From Streptomyces fradiae ATCC 10745 = DSM 40063 (GTDB lineage Bacteria; Actinomycetota; Actinomycetes; Streptomycetales; Streptomycetaceae): a stretch of 64,000 nt of DNA. The translations under genes and the position numbers were made by a program. Location: positions 5,930,501-5,994,500 of the forward strand of contig NZ_CP023696.1 in NCBI RefSeq assembly GCF_008704425.1. The letters run 5' to 3'. The notes under the pieces are model-generated. The model saw nothing but the letters and a program-made list of their open reading frames with translations. It ran no database searches and was not told the origin of the DNA. Below are positions 42,826 through 51,116 of the stretch, piece by piece (the first letter of the stretch is position 1; the number at the start of each line of letters is the position of its first letter).

Positions 42826-43656
42826 ATGATCGATGAACTGCTGGACGACACCGGGTTCCTCTCCGCCGCCGAGGACGCGGTCCGCGCGGCCGCCGCCGAC
42901 GAGGTGATGCCGCGCTGGCGGCAGCTCGCCGCGCACGAGGTGGTCCAGAAGTCGGGCCCGCACGACCTGGTCACCACCGCCGACCGGGAGGCCGAGGCGC
43001 ATCTGACGCGCTCCCTGACGGCGCTGCTGCCCGGCTCCGTCGTCGTCGGCGAGGAGGGCGTCCACGCCGACCCCGCCGTGTACGGCGCGGTGCGCGGCGA
43101 CGCGCCCGTGTGGATCGTCGACCCGGTCGACGGCACCCGCCAGTTCGTGCACGGCGAGCCGGGCTTCTGCACCCTCGTCGCCCTGGCCCACCGCGGCGAA
43201 CTGCTGGCGTCCTGGACGTACGCGCCCGCGCTCGGCGAGATGGCCGTCGCCGTACGCGGCGCCGGCGCCCGGCTGAACGGCGCCCCCCTGCGCGCCGGGG
43301 CGCCCGCCCCCGGCGCGGTGCTGCGGGTCGCCACCGCGCACCCCGACTACACGACACCGGCCGAGAAGCACGCCCTGGCGGGCCTCGCCGTCGAGGGCGT
43401 CGACCCCCGGCCGTGCGGCTCGGCCGGCCTGGCCTACCTCGCGGTGGCGCGCGGCGACTCCGACGCGGTCGCCTTCACCTGGGAGTACGCCTGGGACCAC
43501 GCGGCCGGCGTGCTCCTCGTCGCCGAGGCGGGCGGCGCCCACCGCACGATCGGCGGGGAGCCGTTCCGCGTCACGGGCGGCAACACGCTGCCGTTCACGG
43601 CGGCCAGGGACCACGGGACGGCCGTCCGCGTCGCCTCGCTGCTGCGCCACCAGTGA
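42826..43656 (+). CDS. Inositol monophosphatase-family phosphatase
   Basis: 276 residues. The metal-binding motifs of the Li-sensitive phosphatase family are all present: VVGEEGVH, WIVDPVDGTRQFVHG and the C-terminal WDHAAGVLLVAEAGG. Activity could be on inositol phosphate, histidinol phosphate or 3'-phosphoadenosine phosphate; the context does not decide. An ATG follows a weak ribosome site. On the same strand 123 bases later lies the phytoene desaturase-like gene. Confidence 0.92.
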   Translation: MIDELLDDTGFLSAAEDAVRAAAADEVMPRWRQLAAHEVVQKSGPHDLVTTADREAEAHLTRSLTALLPGSVVVGEEGVHADPAVYGAVRGDAPVWIVDPVDGTRQFVHGEPGFCTLVALAHRGELLASWTYAPALGEMAVAVRGAGARLNGAPLRAGAPAPGAVLRVATAHPDYTTPAEKHALAGLAVEGVDPRPCGSAGLAYLAVARGDSDAVAFTWEYAWDHAAGVLLVAEAGGAHRTIGGEPFRVTGGNTLPFTAARDHGTAVRVASLLRHQ

Positions 43657-43690
43657 CGCCCCTGCCGCGCCACCGGTGACGCCCCCTGCC

Positions 43691-43706
43691 GCGCCACCGG
43701 TGGCGC
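43691..43706. terminator. Perfect 16-bp palindrome after the phosphatase gene
   Basis: GCGCCACCGGTGGCGC lies 35 bases past the stop codon; it could form a hairpin and end transcription, or be a protein binding site. Confidence 0.4.
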
Positions 43707-43779
43707 CCGCCGCCGGGCGGCCTGGGGCGGCGCCCTATCCTGGGCTGTCCTGGCCGTCGGCAGACGAAGGAGTCCGAAG

Positions 43780-45201
43780 GTGCCGTCGATGCTCGATGCC
43801 GTCGTCGTGGGGGCGGGCCCCAACGGGCTGACCGCCGCCGCCGAGCTGGCCCGCCGCGGCCTCTCCACGGCCGTGTTCGAGGCGAAGGGCACGGTCGGGG
43901 GCGGAGCCCGCACGGAGGAGCTGACCCTCCCCGGCTTCCGCCACGACCCGTGCTCCGCCGTGCACCCGCTCGGCGTCGGCTCGCCCGCCTTCCGCGCCAT
44001 GCCGCTCGACCGGTACGGCCTCGAATGGCTCCACCCGCCGCTGCCCATGGCGCACCCGTTCGACGACGGCACGGCCGCCGTGCTGTCCCGCTCCGTGGCC
44101 GAGACGGCGGCCTCCTTCGGGCCGCGCGACGCGGGGGCGTACCGGCGCCTCGTCGCCCCGTACACCGGCCGGTGGGACACGCTCGCCCGCGACTTCATGT
44201 CGCTGCCGCTGACCGCGCCGCCCCGCGACCCGCTCACCCTGGCCCGCTTCGGCGTGGCCGGGCTCCCGCCCTCCACCTGGCTGATGCGCCGCTTCCGCGA
44301 CGACCGCGCCCGCGCCCTCTTCGCCGGGCTCGTCGCCCACGTCATCGCCCCCCTCGGGGGCCTGGCGACCGGGGCCATCGGCCTCGTCTTCGCGCTCGCC
44401 GCGCACGCCCACGGCTGGCCCCTGCCGCGCGGCGGCTCCCAGTCCATCTCCGACGCCCTCGCCGCGTACCTGAAGGACCTCGGCGGCGCCGTCCACACCG
44501 ACTACGAGGTCAAGCGGCTCGACGACCTGCCGCCGGCCCGCGCGTACGTCTTCGACACCTCGCCCACCGCGCTCGCCCGGATCGCGGGGCTCGGCGGCTT
44601 CTACGACGGCTACCGGTACGGCGCCTCCGTCTTCAAGATCGACTACGCGCTGGACGGGCCCGTGCCGTGGACCGCCGAGGAGCCGCGCCGCGCCGGCACC
44701 GTCCAGGTCGGCCCCTCCACCCGCGAGATCGGCACCGCGCTGCGCCAGGCGTCCGGCGGTACGGCCCCGGACACACCGTTCCTGATCACCGCTCAGCCCA
44801 GTGTGGTCGACCCCGGCCGCGCGCCGGAGGGCAAGCACGTCTTCTGGGCGTACGGCCACGTCCCCAACGGCTGGCAGGGCGACCTCACCGAGGCGATCGA
44901 GCGTCAGATCGAGCGCTTCGCCCCGGGCTTCCGCGACCTCGTGATCGCCCGCGCGACGGCGGGCCCGCGCGAGATGGCCGCCCGGAACGCCAACTACGTC
45001 GGCGGGGACATCGCCTGCGGCGCCGCGCGCGGCCTTCAGCTGGTGCTGCGCCCGCGCCTCACCCTGCGCCCGTACCACACGCCGCACCCGGCGGTCTTCC
45101 TCTGCTCGTCCGCGACCCCGCCCGGACCCGGTGTCCACGGCATGTCGGGCCACAACGCCGCCAAGGCGGTCTGGCGCCACCTGCGGCGCACCGCCCGCTG
45201 A
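43780..45201 (+). CDS. FAD-dependent oxidoreductase, phytoene desaturase-like
   Basis: 473 residues. The N-terminal FAD motif VVVGAGPNGLTAAAELARRG and the following GGGARTEELTLPGF are characteristic of the carotenoid desaturase/protoporphyrinogen oxidase-like amine oxidoreductase superfamily. The C-terminal VFLCSSATPPGPGVHGMSGHNAAKAV is the conserved closing motif. No carotenoid synthesis gene is near, so the substrate is unknown; this subgroup is widespread in actinobacteria as unassigned NAD(P)/FAD oxidoreductases. AAGGAG eight bases before GTG at 43780 fixes the start. Confidence 0.9.
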   Translation: MPSMLDAVVVGAGPNGLTAAAELARRGLSTAVFEAKGTVGGGARTEELTLPGFRHDPCSAVHPLGVGSPAFRAMPLDRYGLEWLHPPLPMAHPFDDGTAAVLSRSVAETAASFGPRDAGAYRRLVAPYTGRWDTLARDFMSLPLTAPPRDPLTLARFGVAGLPPSTWLMRRFRDDRARALFAGLVAHVIAPLGGLATGAIGLVFALAAHAHGWPLPRGGSQSISDALAAYLKDLGGAVHTDYEVKRLDDLPPARAYVFDTSPTALARIAGLGGFYDGYRYGASVFKIDYALDGPVPWTAEEPRRAGTVQVGPSTREIGTALRQASGGTAPDTPFLITAQPSVVDPGRAPEGKHVFWAYGHVPNGWQGDLTEAIERQIERFAPGFRDLVIARATAGPREMAARNANYVGGDIACGAARGLQLVLRPRLTLRPYHTPHPAVFLCSSATPPGPGVHGMSGHNAAKAVWRHLRRTAR

Positions 45202-45333
45202 GCCGGGGGCGGCTCCGGTGCGGAGCCCGCACCGGCCGGGGGCGGTGCGGCCCGGCCGCCGAGCCGGCCGGCCGCCGTCCGGGGCCCCACGGGCTCCGGG
45301 GCACCGGCGGGCGCCGGTCGGCATGATGGGCGT

Positions 45334-45855
45334 ATGACCGAACCGACCGCGGTCCTCGGCGACATCACGCGCCGGCACGCCGACGCGATCGTCAACGCTG
45401 CCAACTCCTCCCTCCTCGGAGGCGGGGGAGTCGACGGAGCCATCCACCGCGCCGGCGGCCCGGAGATCCTCGCCGAGTGCCGCTCCCTGCGCGCCTCCCG
45501 CCTCGGCCGGGGACTCGCCACCGGCCAGGCCGTCGCCACCACCGCGGGCCGCCTGCCCGCCCGCTGGGTCATCCACACGGTCGGCCCGGTGTACGGGGCG
45601 TCCCCCGACGGCCCCGCGCTCCTCGCCTCCTGCCACCGCGAAGCCCTGCGGGTCGCCGACGGACTGGGCGCGCGGACGGTCGCCTTCCCGGCCGTCTCCA
45701 CGGGGGTCTACCGCTGGCCGCCGGACGAGGCCGCCCGGATCGCGGTGGAGACGGTGCGGCGGACGGAGACCGCGGTCGAGCAGGTCGTGTTCGTCCTCTT
45801 CGACGAGCGCGCGTACGAGGCGTTCGCCGAACGGATCGAGGCGACCCGGCCGTGA
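45334..45855 (+). CDS. Macrodomain protein, O-acetyl-ADP-ribose deacetylase-like
   Basis: 173 residues, a single macrodomain. The diagnostic stretches are GDITRRHADAIVNAANSSLLGGGGVDGAIH and FPAVSTGVYRWPPDEAA, with IHTVGPVY between them, as in YmdB/MacroD-type hydrolases of ADP-ribose esters. Residues lining the ADP-ribose pocket are all present. The GVDGAIHRAGG loop indicates hydrolase rather than pure reader function. ATG start. It lies 133 bases after the FAD oxidoreductase. A sirtuin, the source of O-acetyl-ADP-ribose, is encoded about 10 kb away. Confidence 0.93.
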   Translation: MTEPTAVLGDITRRHADAIVNAANSSLLGGGGVDGAIHRAGGPEILAECRSLRASRLGRGLATGQAVATTAGRLPARWVIHTVGPVYGASPDGPALLASCHREALRVADGLGARTVAFPAVSTGVYRWPPDEAARIAVETVRRTETAVEQVVFVLFDERAYEAFAERIEATRP

Positions 45856-46139
45856 CGGCGCCCGCGGCTCCCCGCCGCACGCCGCGCCGCGCACCACCGC
45901 ACGGCCACCCGCGGCGCACCGCCGGAGCGCGCGGCAGGGCTCGGACCGTGCCCGGGGCGGGCCCGTGGGGGTGAGCCGGGAGGACGGTGCCTCGGCGGCG
46001 GGGGCCCGCCCACCGCCGGACGGCCCGCCCGCCGGGTGGGGGCGTGCCGCCGTACGGGCGGATCGGCGCCGTACGCGGGGGATCGGGGCCGGGACGTGGT
46101 ACGTCCCCCGCACAGGACCTCCACGCGGCAGGAGCCAGG

Positions 46140-46718
46140 GTGCGGCGCATTCTCGTCATCGACGGCCATCCGGACGCCGGCAGCTACTGCGCGGCGCTGG
46201 CCCACGCCTACACGGAGGGCGCCAGGGCGGGCGGGCACGAGGTGCGGCTGCTGAAGGTCAGGGACCTGCGCTTCGACCCGATCCTCCACGGCGGCTTCAC
46301 GCACCCCCAGCCGCTGGAGCCCGACCTCGTCGAGGCGCGGGACGCCGTCCGCTGGTGCGAGCACCTCGTGATCGTCACCCCGTGCTGGTGGTGGCACGTC
46401 CCGGCGCTGCTGAAGGGCTTCATCGACCGGCTCTTCCTGCCGGGCGTCGGGGTCGACTACCTGGAGCGGCCGCCGTACATCCGCAAGCTCCTGAAGGGGC
46501 GCTCGGCGCGGGTGGTCTACACGCAGAACTCCCCGCAGGCCCTGGCCGTCCTGGCACGTGAGGACCTGTTCTGGCGGAACATGCGCCGCGCCTTCCTGCG
46601 CCACTGCGGCTTCCGCCCGGTCCGGCGCACCCTCATGGCGGGCATGCGGTCGGCTGACCGCGGGCGGCGGGAACGGTGGCTGCGGGAGGTCCGCGCCCTG
46701 GGGATGGCGGGCCGCTGA
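46140..46718 (+). CDS. NAD(P)H dehydrogenase (quinone)-type flavodoxin-fold protein
   Basis: 192 residues. The flavodoxin-like fold begins VRRILVIDGHPDAGSYCAALAHAY (FMN/FAD phosphate loop) and contains TPCWWWHVPALLKGFIDRLFLPGVG, the family signature of NQO1/KefF-like quinone reductases. GGAG precedes the GTG. Two-electron reduction of quinones is the usual activity. It is convergent with the ArsR gene, with a GC-rich hairpin between. Confidence 0.88.
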   Translation: MRRILVIDGHPDAGSYCAALAHAYTEGARAGGHEVRLLKVRDLRFDPILHGGFTHPQPLEPDLVEARDAVRWCEHLVIVTPCWWWHVPALLKGFIDRLFLPGVGVDYLERPPYIRKLLKGRSARVVYTQNSPQALAVLAREDLFWRNMRRAFLRHCGFRPVRRTLMAGMRSADRGRRERWLREVRALGMAGR

Positions 46719-46735
46719 GGTCCACGTGCCGCCTG

Positions 46736-46762
46736 CCGGCGGCGGGGGCGCGCCGCCGCCGG
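46736..46762. terminator. Bidirectional hairpin between convergent genes
   Basis: Nine-base arms CCGGCGGCG and CGCCGCCGG with a nine-base GC loop, between the flavodoxin-fold gene and the ArsR gene. Confidence 0.5.
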
Positions 46763-46818
46763 TCGCGCGGGTGCGACCGGGGCGGCCGCGGCCGGATCGG
46801 CCCGAACCGCTCGGGTGG

Positions 46819-47190
46819 TCAGGTCGTGGGCGGCGGCGCCAGCAGCCTGCCCATGGCCGCCAGGACGGACGGCTCGACCCGGTAGTAGACCCAGGTGCCG
46901 CGCCGCTCGGAGGTGAGCAGCCCGGCCTCCTTGAGCTTCTTCAGGTGGTGGGAGACGGTCGGCTGGGAGACGCCGACGTCGGAGATGTCGCACACGCACG
47001 CCTCCCCGCCCGCGTGGGAGGCCACGGCCGAGAAGAGGCGGAGCCGCACCGGGTCGCCGAGCGCCTTGAACATCGGCGCGGCCGTCTCGGCCTCCTCGGC
47101 GGTCATCGGGCGCTCGGCCAGGGGAGCGCAGCACGGGGCCGGGCCGTGGCCGTCGGCTTCGAGCAGGGGCAGCGCCTTCGCGATCGACAT
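46819..47190 (-). CDS. arsR: ArsR-family (ArsR/SmtB) repressor
   Basis: 123 residues. Winged helix with FKALGDPVRLRLFSAVASH, the metal-sensing CVCD in the GGEACVCDISD segment, and recognition helix VSQPTVSHHLKKLKEAGLL; the C terminus is RRGTWVYYRVEP. The CxC pair at the alpha-3 position is the arsenite/antimonite site of classical ArsR. Two extra Cys (APCCAP) near the N terminus could add a third ligand. The ATG at 47190 lies two bases from a 12-bp motif shared with the ArsO-like promoter. It follows the flavin monooxygenase gene on the same strand (66-base gap). Confidence 0.9.
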   Translation of the reverse strand: MSIAKALPLLEADGHGPAPCCAPLAERPMTAEEAETAAPMFKALGDPVRLRLFSAVASHAGGEACVCDISDVGVSQPTVSHHLKKLKEAGLLTSERRGTWVYYRVEPSVLAAMGRLLAPPPTT

Positions 47191-47191
47191 G

Positions 47192-47203
47192 CGTCTATGT
47201 TGA
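47192..47203. promoter_or_regulatory. ArsR box in the arsR promoter
   Basis: The 12-mer CGTCTATGTTGA is identical to the one upstream of the ArsO-like gene at 48419-48430. It is followed by GACA-CA-TGTC at 47202-47211. Probably part of the autoregulatory operator. Confidence 0.6.
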
Positions 47204-47256
47204 CACATGTCGAACCAGAGGGTCCGGGTCGTGCGCGTGCGGTCGCGCGGGCGGGG

Positions 47257-48393
47257 TCAGCGGCTCCGCAGCCGCCCGGCGAGGAGGCGGGCGACACGGG
47301 CCGCGTCCCGCCCCACCCCGCGCAGCGAGTTGGAGGACGGGGAGCGCTGCCACTCCAGTCCGGTGAACGCCAGTCCCGGCACGGCGAGCGCGGTCCCACC
47401 CCGGTGTCGTGGGCGCCCGGCGCGGTCGAGTGCGCCGGGCGTGCCGGAGAGGTACGGCAGGTCGGGGCGGTATCCGGTGGCCAGCAGGATCGTGTCGACC
47501 TCCTCCCTGCCGCCGTCGGCCCACCGGACCTCCGCCCCGTCGGCGCCGGTGAAGAGGGCCCGCAGGTCGGGAGCCCCCTGGGCGAGCGCGGCGCGGTAGC
47601 GGCCGTCGTCGAAGACGGGCTGGCTCGGGGGCTCGCGCAGCAGGGTGCCGAGCGGGACGGTGTCCAGGCCGGTGAGCCGCAGCCAGAAGTGCAGGTCGCG
47701 GCCGGCGATCCGCTGGGGGGCGAAGCGCACCGGCGCGCGGCCGGCGAGCGTGACCCGGGCGACCCCGGCGAGCTCGGCGGCGATCTGCACCGCGGAGTTC
47801 CCCGTGCCCACCACGACGACCCGCCGGCCGGCGAAGGGCTCCGGCCGCCGGTACTCGGCGGCGTGCAGCACGGTGCCGGTGAAGCCGTCCAGGCCGGGCA
47901 GGTCGGGGCGGTGGGGGTGGCCGAAGGTGCCGGACGCCGCGACCACGGCCCGAGCGTGCAGCGCGCCGCCGCCCGCCAGCTCCACCACGAAGCCGGCCGC
48001 GCCGGCCCGCCGTCCCGGACCGCCGTGGAGGGGGCCGCCCGGCCGCCCCGAGGCGCCTTCGCGCGCGGAGCCGTCGGCGGGCCGCACGCGGGTGACCCGG
48101 TGGCCGGTCCGGATGTCCGCGTCCAGCCTGGCGGCGTACGCGGCCAGGTAGGCGGCGACCTCGTCCCGGTGCGGGTAGCGGTTCGGGTCGCCGCCCGGGA
48201 AGGGCATGCCGGGCAGGGAGCTGTACCGGGCCGGGGAGAACAGGGTCAGGCTGTCGTAGTACCGGGGCCAGGAGCCGGCCGCCCGGCCGGACGCCTCCAG
48301 CACCACCGGCCGAAGGCCCCGGCCCAGCAGGGCGCGCGCGGTGGCGAGTCCGGACTGCCCGCCGCCGACCACTGCGACGTCGACGTGCTCCAT
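47257..48393 (-). CDS. arsO: Flavin-containing monooxygenase, ArsO-like
   Basis: 378 residues. Two dinucleotide motifs, VVGGGQSGLATARALL near the N terminus (FAD) and VVVGTGNSAVQIAAEL near residue 190 (NADPH), plus the C-terminal ATGYRPD of class B monooxygenases. This short FMO type located next to ArsR is the ArsO protein of Streptomyces arsenic gene clusters, a putative oxidant of arsenicals. Its promoter holds an inverted repeat matching an ArsR operator, so it is likely derepressed by arsenite. No ArsB/Acr3 pump, arsenate reductase or ArsT is seen nearby. Confidence 0.85.
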   Translation of the reverse strand: MEHVDVAVVGGGQSGLATARALLGRGLRPVVLEASGRAAGSWPRYYDSLTLFSPARYSSLPGMPFPGGDPNRYPHRDEVAAYLAAYAARLDADIRTGHRVTRVRPADGSAREGASGRPGGPLHGGPGRRAGAAGFVVELAGGGALHARAVVAASGTFGHPHRPDLPGLDGFTGTVLHAAEYRRPEPFAGRRVVVVGTGNSAVQIAAELAGVARVTLAGRAPVRFAPQRIAGRDLHFWLRLTGLDTVPLGTLLREPPSQPVFDDGRYRAALAQGAPDLRALFTGADGAEVRWADGGREEVDTILLATGYRPDLPYLSGTPGALDRAGRPRHRGGTALAVPGLAFTGLEWQRSPSSNSLRGVGRDAARVARLLAGRLRSR

Positions 48394-48418
48394 GAGCGCA
48401 CCTCTTCATTTCGATGGA

Positions 48419-48440
48419 CGTCTATGTTGATGTCTATCAA
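48419..48440. promoter_or_regulatory. ArsR operator upstream of the ArsO-like gene
   Basis: The shared 12-mer CGTCTATGTTGA (48419-48430) overlaps a perfect inverted repeat TTGAT-GTCT-ATCAA (48427-48440), 26 bases upstream of the start. The TTGAT/ATCAA form is typical of ArsR/SmtB operators. Confidence 0.7.
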
Positions 48441-48966
48441 TGCAGGCTGCGCGTCCGGCGGGCAAGTCATCGATGGGTGTCAAAGCGAGCTGGTGAACGC
48501 GGTCGCCAGGCCGACCTGCCCGTCGTGCCCGAAGGGCCCCACCGGGTGGAGACCGCCCGCGCCGCGCGGGAGCGCACCCGCGACCGCCTGGCGCGCGAGG
48601 GCCGGCGGCCGTTGCCGCGGGCCGGACGCGGTCAGGGCCTGCCCGGCCTCCCTGTCGAGCACCCGCGGACCGGCGACCGGGTGACCGTGGTAAGGGGACA
48701 CGAGGTCCTTCGGTGTGGACCGACACCCCGTGCGGCCGGCTGCCCGACGGGTTCGACGAGTTCGACTGGCCGCGAGCCGCGTGGGAACCGCCCGCGGCCG
48801 GGCAGGGCGCGGCCCGGCGACCCGCGTCAGCCGACGCCCGGGGCGTGGCCCCTCCCCCCGCGTCGGTCGCCGCCCGGGGCGTGGCCCCTCCCCCCGCGTC
48901 GGTCGCCGCACGGGGCGTGGCCCCTCACCCCGTGCCACCCGCCCGCGTGACACACCCCGCCCCGCG
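48441..48966. repeat. Gene-poor spacer with 36-bp tandem repeat
   Basis: About 530 bases. Between roughly 48,816 and 48,935 a 36-base unit (core CGGGGCGTGGCCCC) recurs about three times and keeps an open frame encoding ASVAARGVAPPP units. A frame from GTG at 48713 to 48982 is open (89 residues), but it has no recognisable domain and overlaps the convergent lutC end, so I do not call it a gene. Confidence 0.65.
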
Positions 48967-49650
48967 TCACCCGCCCCCGTGAGTCGCCGCGTCCGGTGTG
49001 CCGGACACCTCCAGCAGGACGACCTCCAGGGTGCGCGGCCCGTGGACGCCCTCGACCCGCTCCAGCTCGATGTCGCTCGTCGCGGACGGCCCCGAGATCC
49101 AGGTCAGCGGGCGGCGCGGGTCCAGCCGCTCCAGCGCCTCCGGGACCGAGGCGACGACCTGGTCGGGGACGCGGACCACGCAGACGTGGTGGTCCGGCAG
49201 GAGGCTGATCCGCCGCCTGCCCTGGGCGGGCCCGCCGTCCAGGACGAGGGTGCCGGTCTCCGCGACGGCCACCGCGCAGCCCGTCACGACGCTGTCGACG
49301 GCCTCCAGCTCCCGCGCCGTCGACGCCGCCAGGTCGTCCACCCGCCGCGCGTCGACGGCGGCCGTCCAGTGCGCCGGCAGCCCCGCCGGCACCAGCACCG
49401 AGGCCGCGCCCCGGCGGGCCAGCAGCGTCCTCAGCAGTCCGGGCAGGCCGTCCTGCGCGGTGCGGTGGACGACCGCGCGGTACTCGGCGAGGTTCGCGGC
49501 CAGCAGGGCCACCGTCTCCTCGGCGGTCCGCTCCCCGTGGGCCCGCCGGTAGGAGCGGTCCACGGGCACGTCGCCGGGCCGCTCCCCGCGCGGCACGTCC
49601 GCCAGGGCGCGGCGCACCCGCGCCAGCACCCGGTCCCTGCCGTCACTCAC
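48967..49650 (-). CDS. lutC: Lactate utilisation protein LutC
   Basis: 227 residues. DUF162-type protein with VTGCAVAVAETGTLVLDGGPAQGRR and LPDHHVCVVRVPDQVV, ending in LTWISGPSATSDIELERVEGVHGPRTLEV, which is the LutC signature. It works with LutA and LutB in oxidation of L-lactate to pyruvate. Its GTG start overlaps the stop of lutB (GTGA), and the three genes form a tightly coupled operon. No LutP permease or LutR regulator adjoins it. Confidence 0.93.
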   Translation of the reverse strand: MSDGRDRVLARVRRALADVPRGERPGDVPVDRSYRRAHGERTAEETVALLAANLAEYRAVVHRTAQDGLPGLLRTLLARRGAASVLVPAGLPAHWTAAVDARRVDDLAASTARELEAVDSVVTGCAVAVAETGTLVLDGGPAQGRRRISLLPDHHVCVVRVPDQVVASVPEALERLDPRRPLTWISGPSATSDIELERVEGVHGPRTLEVVLLEVSGTPDAATHGGG

Positions 49651-51116
49651 CGCGCGTCTCCCCGAGTCCGCCGCCACCAGTCCCGGAACGGCTCCGGCGG
49701 CACCTCGGGCAGCTCCCGCGCGTCCGTCCAGGCACGGCCGGGACCCGGCAGCCGCGCGGGGTGCAGCCGCCGGGTCCGGGACACCAGCCGCTGCCCGGCG
49801 CGCAGGGCGGCGGGGTGGTCCAGCGCCCAGCGGGCCGCGCGCATCGCCGCCCGCTCGGCCGCGTGGCCCTTGGCGGGGCGCAGCCGCACCCGTACCCCGT
49901 TCCGGGTCGCCTCGCCGCCCTGGACGACGCGTTCCCGCAGGTGGATGAGGACCTCGGGGAAGTCGATGGCGACGGGGCAGACGTCGGTGCAGGCCCCGCA
50001 GAGCGAGGAGGCGTACGGCAGGGAGGCGTCGACCGCGCTGCCGGTGCCGCGCAGCTGCGGGCTGAGGATGGCGCCGATCGGGCCGGGGTACACGGAGCCG
50101 TACGCGTGGCCGCCGGCCCGCTCGTACACCGGGCACACGTTGAGGCAGGCGGAGCAGCGGATGCAGCGCAGCGCCTGGCGGCCCACCTCGTCGGCGAGGG
50201 TGTCGGTGCGCCCGTTGTCGAGGAGCACCAGGTGGAAGGCGCGCGGCCCGTCCCCGTCGGCCGTGCCGGTCCACATCGTCGTGTACGGGTTCATCCGCTC
50301 GGCCGTCGAGGAGCGGGGGAGGAGCTGGAGGAACACCTCCAGGTCCCGCCAGGTCGGCACGACCTTCTCGATGCCGACGACGGAGATCAGCGTCTCGGGC
50401 AGGGTCAGGCACATGCGGCCGTTGCCCTCGGACTCGACGACGACGAGCGTGCCGGTCTCCGCCACCATGAAGTTGGCGCCCGAGATGCCGACCCCGGCGC
50501 GCAGGAACTTCTCGCGCAGGTGGAGGCGCGCGGCCTCGGCGAGGTCGGCCGGACGGTCGGTCAGCCCGTCCGGGGCGGGCCGTCCCCAGGCGGCCATCTC
50601 GCGCGCGAACACGTCGCGGATCTCGCCCCGGTTGCGGTGGATCGCCGGGACCAGGGTGTGCGAGGGGCGGTCCCGGCCGAGCTGCACGATCAGCTCGGCG
50701 AGGTCGGTCTCGTAGGCGCGGACGCCCTCCGCCTCCAGTGCCTCGTTGAGCCCGATCTCCTGGGTGGCCATCGACTTGACCTTGACGACCTCGCGCTCCC
50801 CGGTCGCCTTGACCAGGCCGGTCACGATCCGGTTGGCCTCGGCGGCGTCGGCCGCCCAGTGCACCGTTCCGCCCGCCGCCGTGACCGACCGCTCCAACCG
50901 CACCAGGTAGTGGTCGAGGTGGCGCAGCGTCCGGTCCTTGATCGCCTTCCCGGCCGCGCGCAGCTCGGCCCAGTCGTCCAGTTCGGCGACCGCGCGCGCC
51001 CGCTTGCCGCGGATCGTGCGGGTGGCGTGGCGCAGGTTGCCGCGCAGGGTCCCGTCGCGCACGGCGTCGCGCGCGGCCTCGGGGAAGGCGGGCGTGCCCG
51101 GCTGCGTACCGCTCAT
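49647..51116 (-). CDS. lutB: Iron-sulfur lactate oxidation protein LutB
   Basis: 489 residues. N-terminal DUF162/LUD domain (VVKVKSMATQEIGLNEALE, GANFMVAETGTLVVVESEGN), then two 4Fe-4S cluster motifs CIRCSACLNVCPVY and CGACTDVCPVAI near residues 325 and 375, followed by a C-terminal domain. This is the LutB architecture at normal length. ATG start overlaps the lutA stop (ATGA). It carries electrons from lactate toward the respiratory chain together with LutA and LutC. Confidence 0.95.
   Translation of the reverse strand: MSGTQPGTPAFPEAARDAVRDGTLRGNLRHATRTIRGKRARAVAELDDWAELRAAGKAIKDRTLRHLDHYLVRLERSVTAAGGTVHWAADAAEANRIVTGLVKATGEREVVKVKSMATQEIGLNEALEAEGVRAYETDLAELIVQLGRDRPSHTLVPAIHRNRGEIRDVFAREMAAWGRPAPDGLTDRPADLAEAARLHLREKFLRAGVGISGANFMVAETGTLVVVESEGNGRMCLTLPETLISVVGIEKVVPTWRDLEVFLQLLPRSSTAERMNPYTTMWTGTADGDGPRAFHLVLLDNGRTDTLADEVGRQALRCIRCSACLNVCPVYERAGGHAYGSVYPGPIGAILSPQLRGTGSAVDASLPYASSLCGACTDVCPVAIDFPEVLIHLRERVVQGGEATRNGVRVRLRPAKGHAAERAAMRAARWALDHPAALRAGQRLVSRTRRLHPARLPGPGRAWTDARELPEVPPEPFRDWWRRTRGDAR

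Noticed and set aside
48816..48935. Possible CRISPR array
   Set aside because: Repeats are adjacent with no unique spacers and no cas genes.
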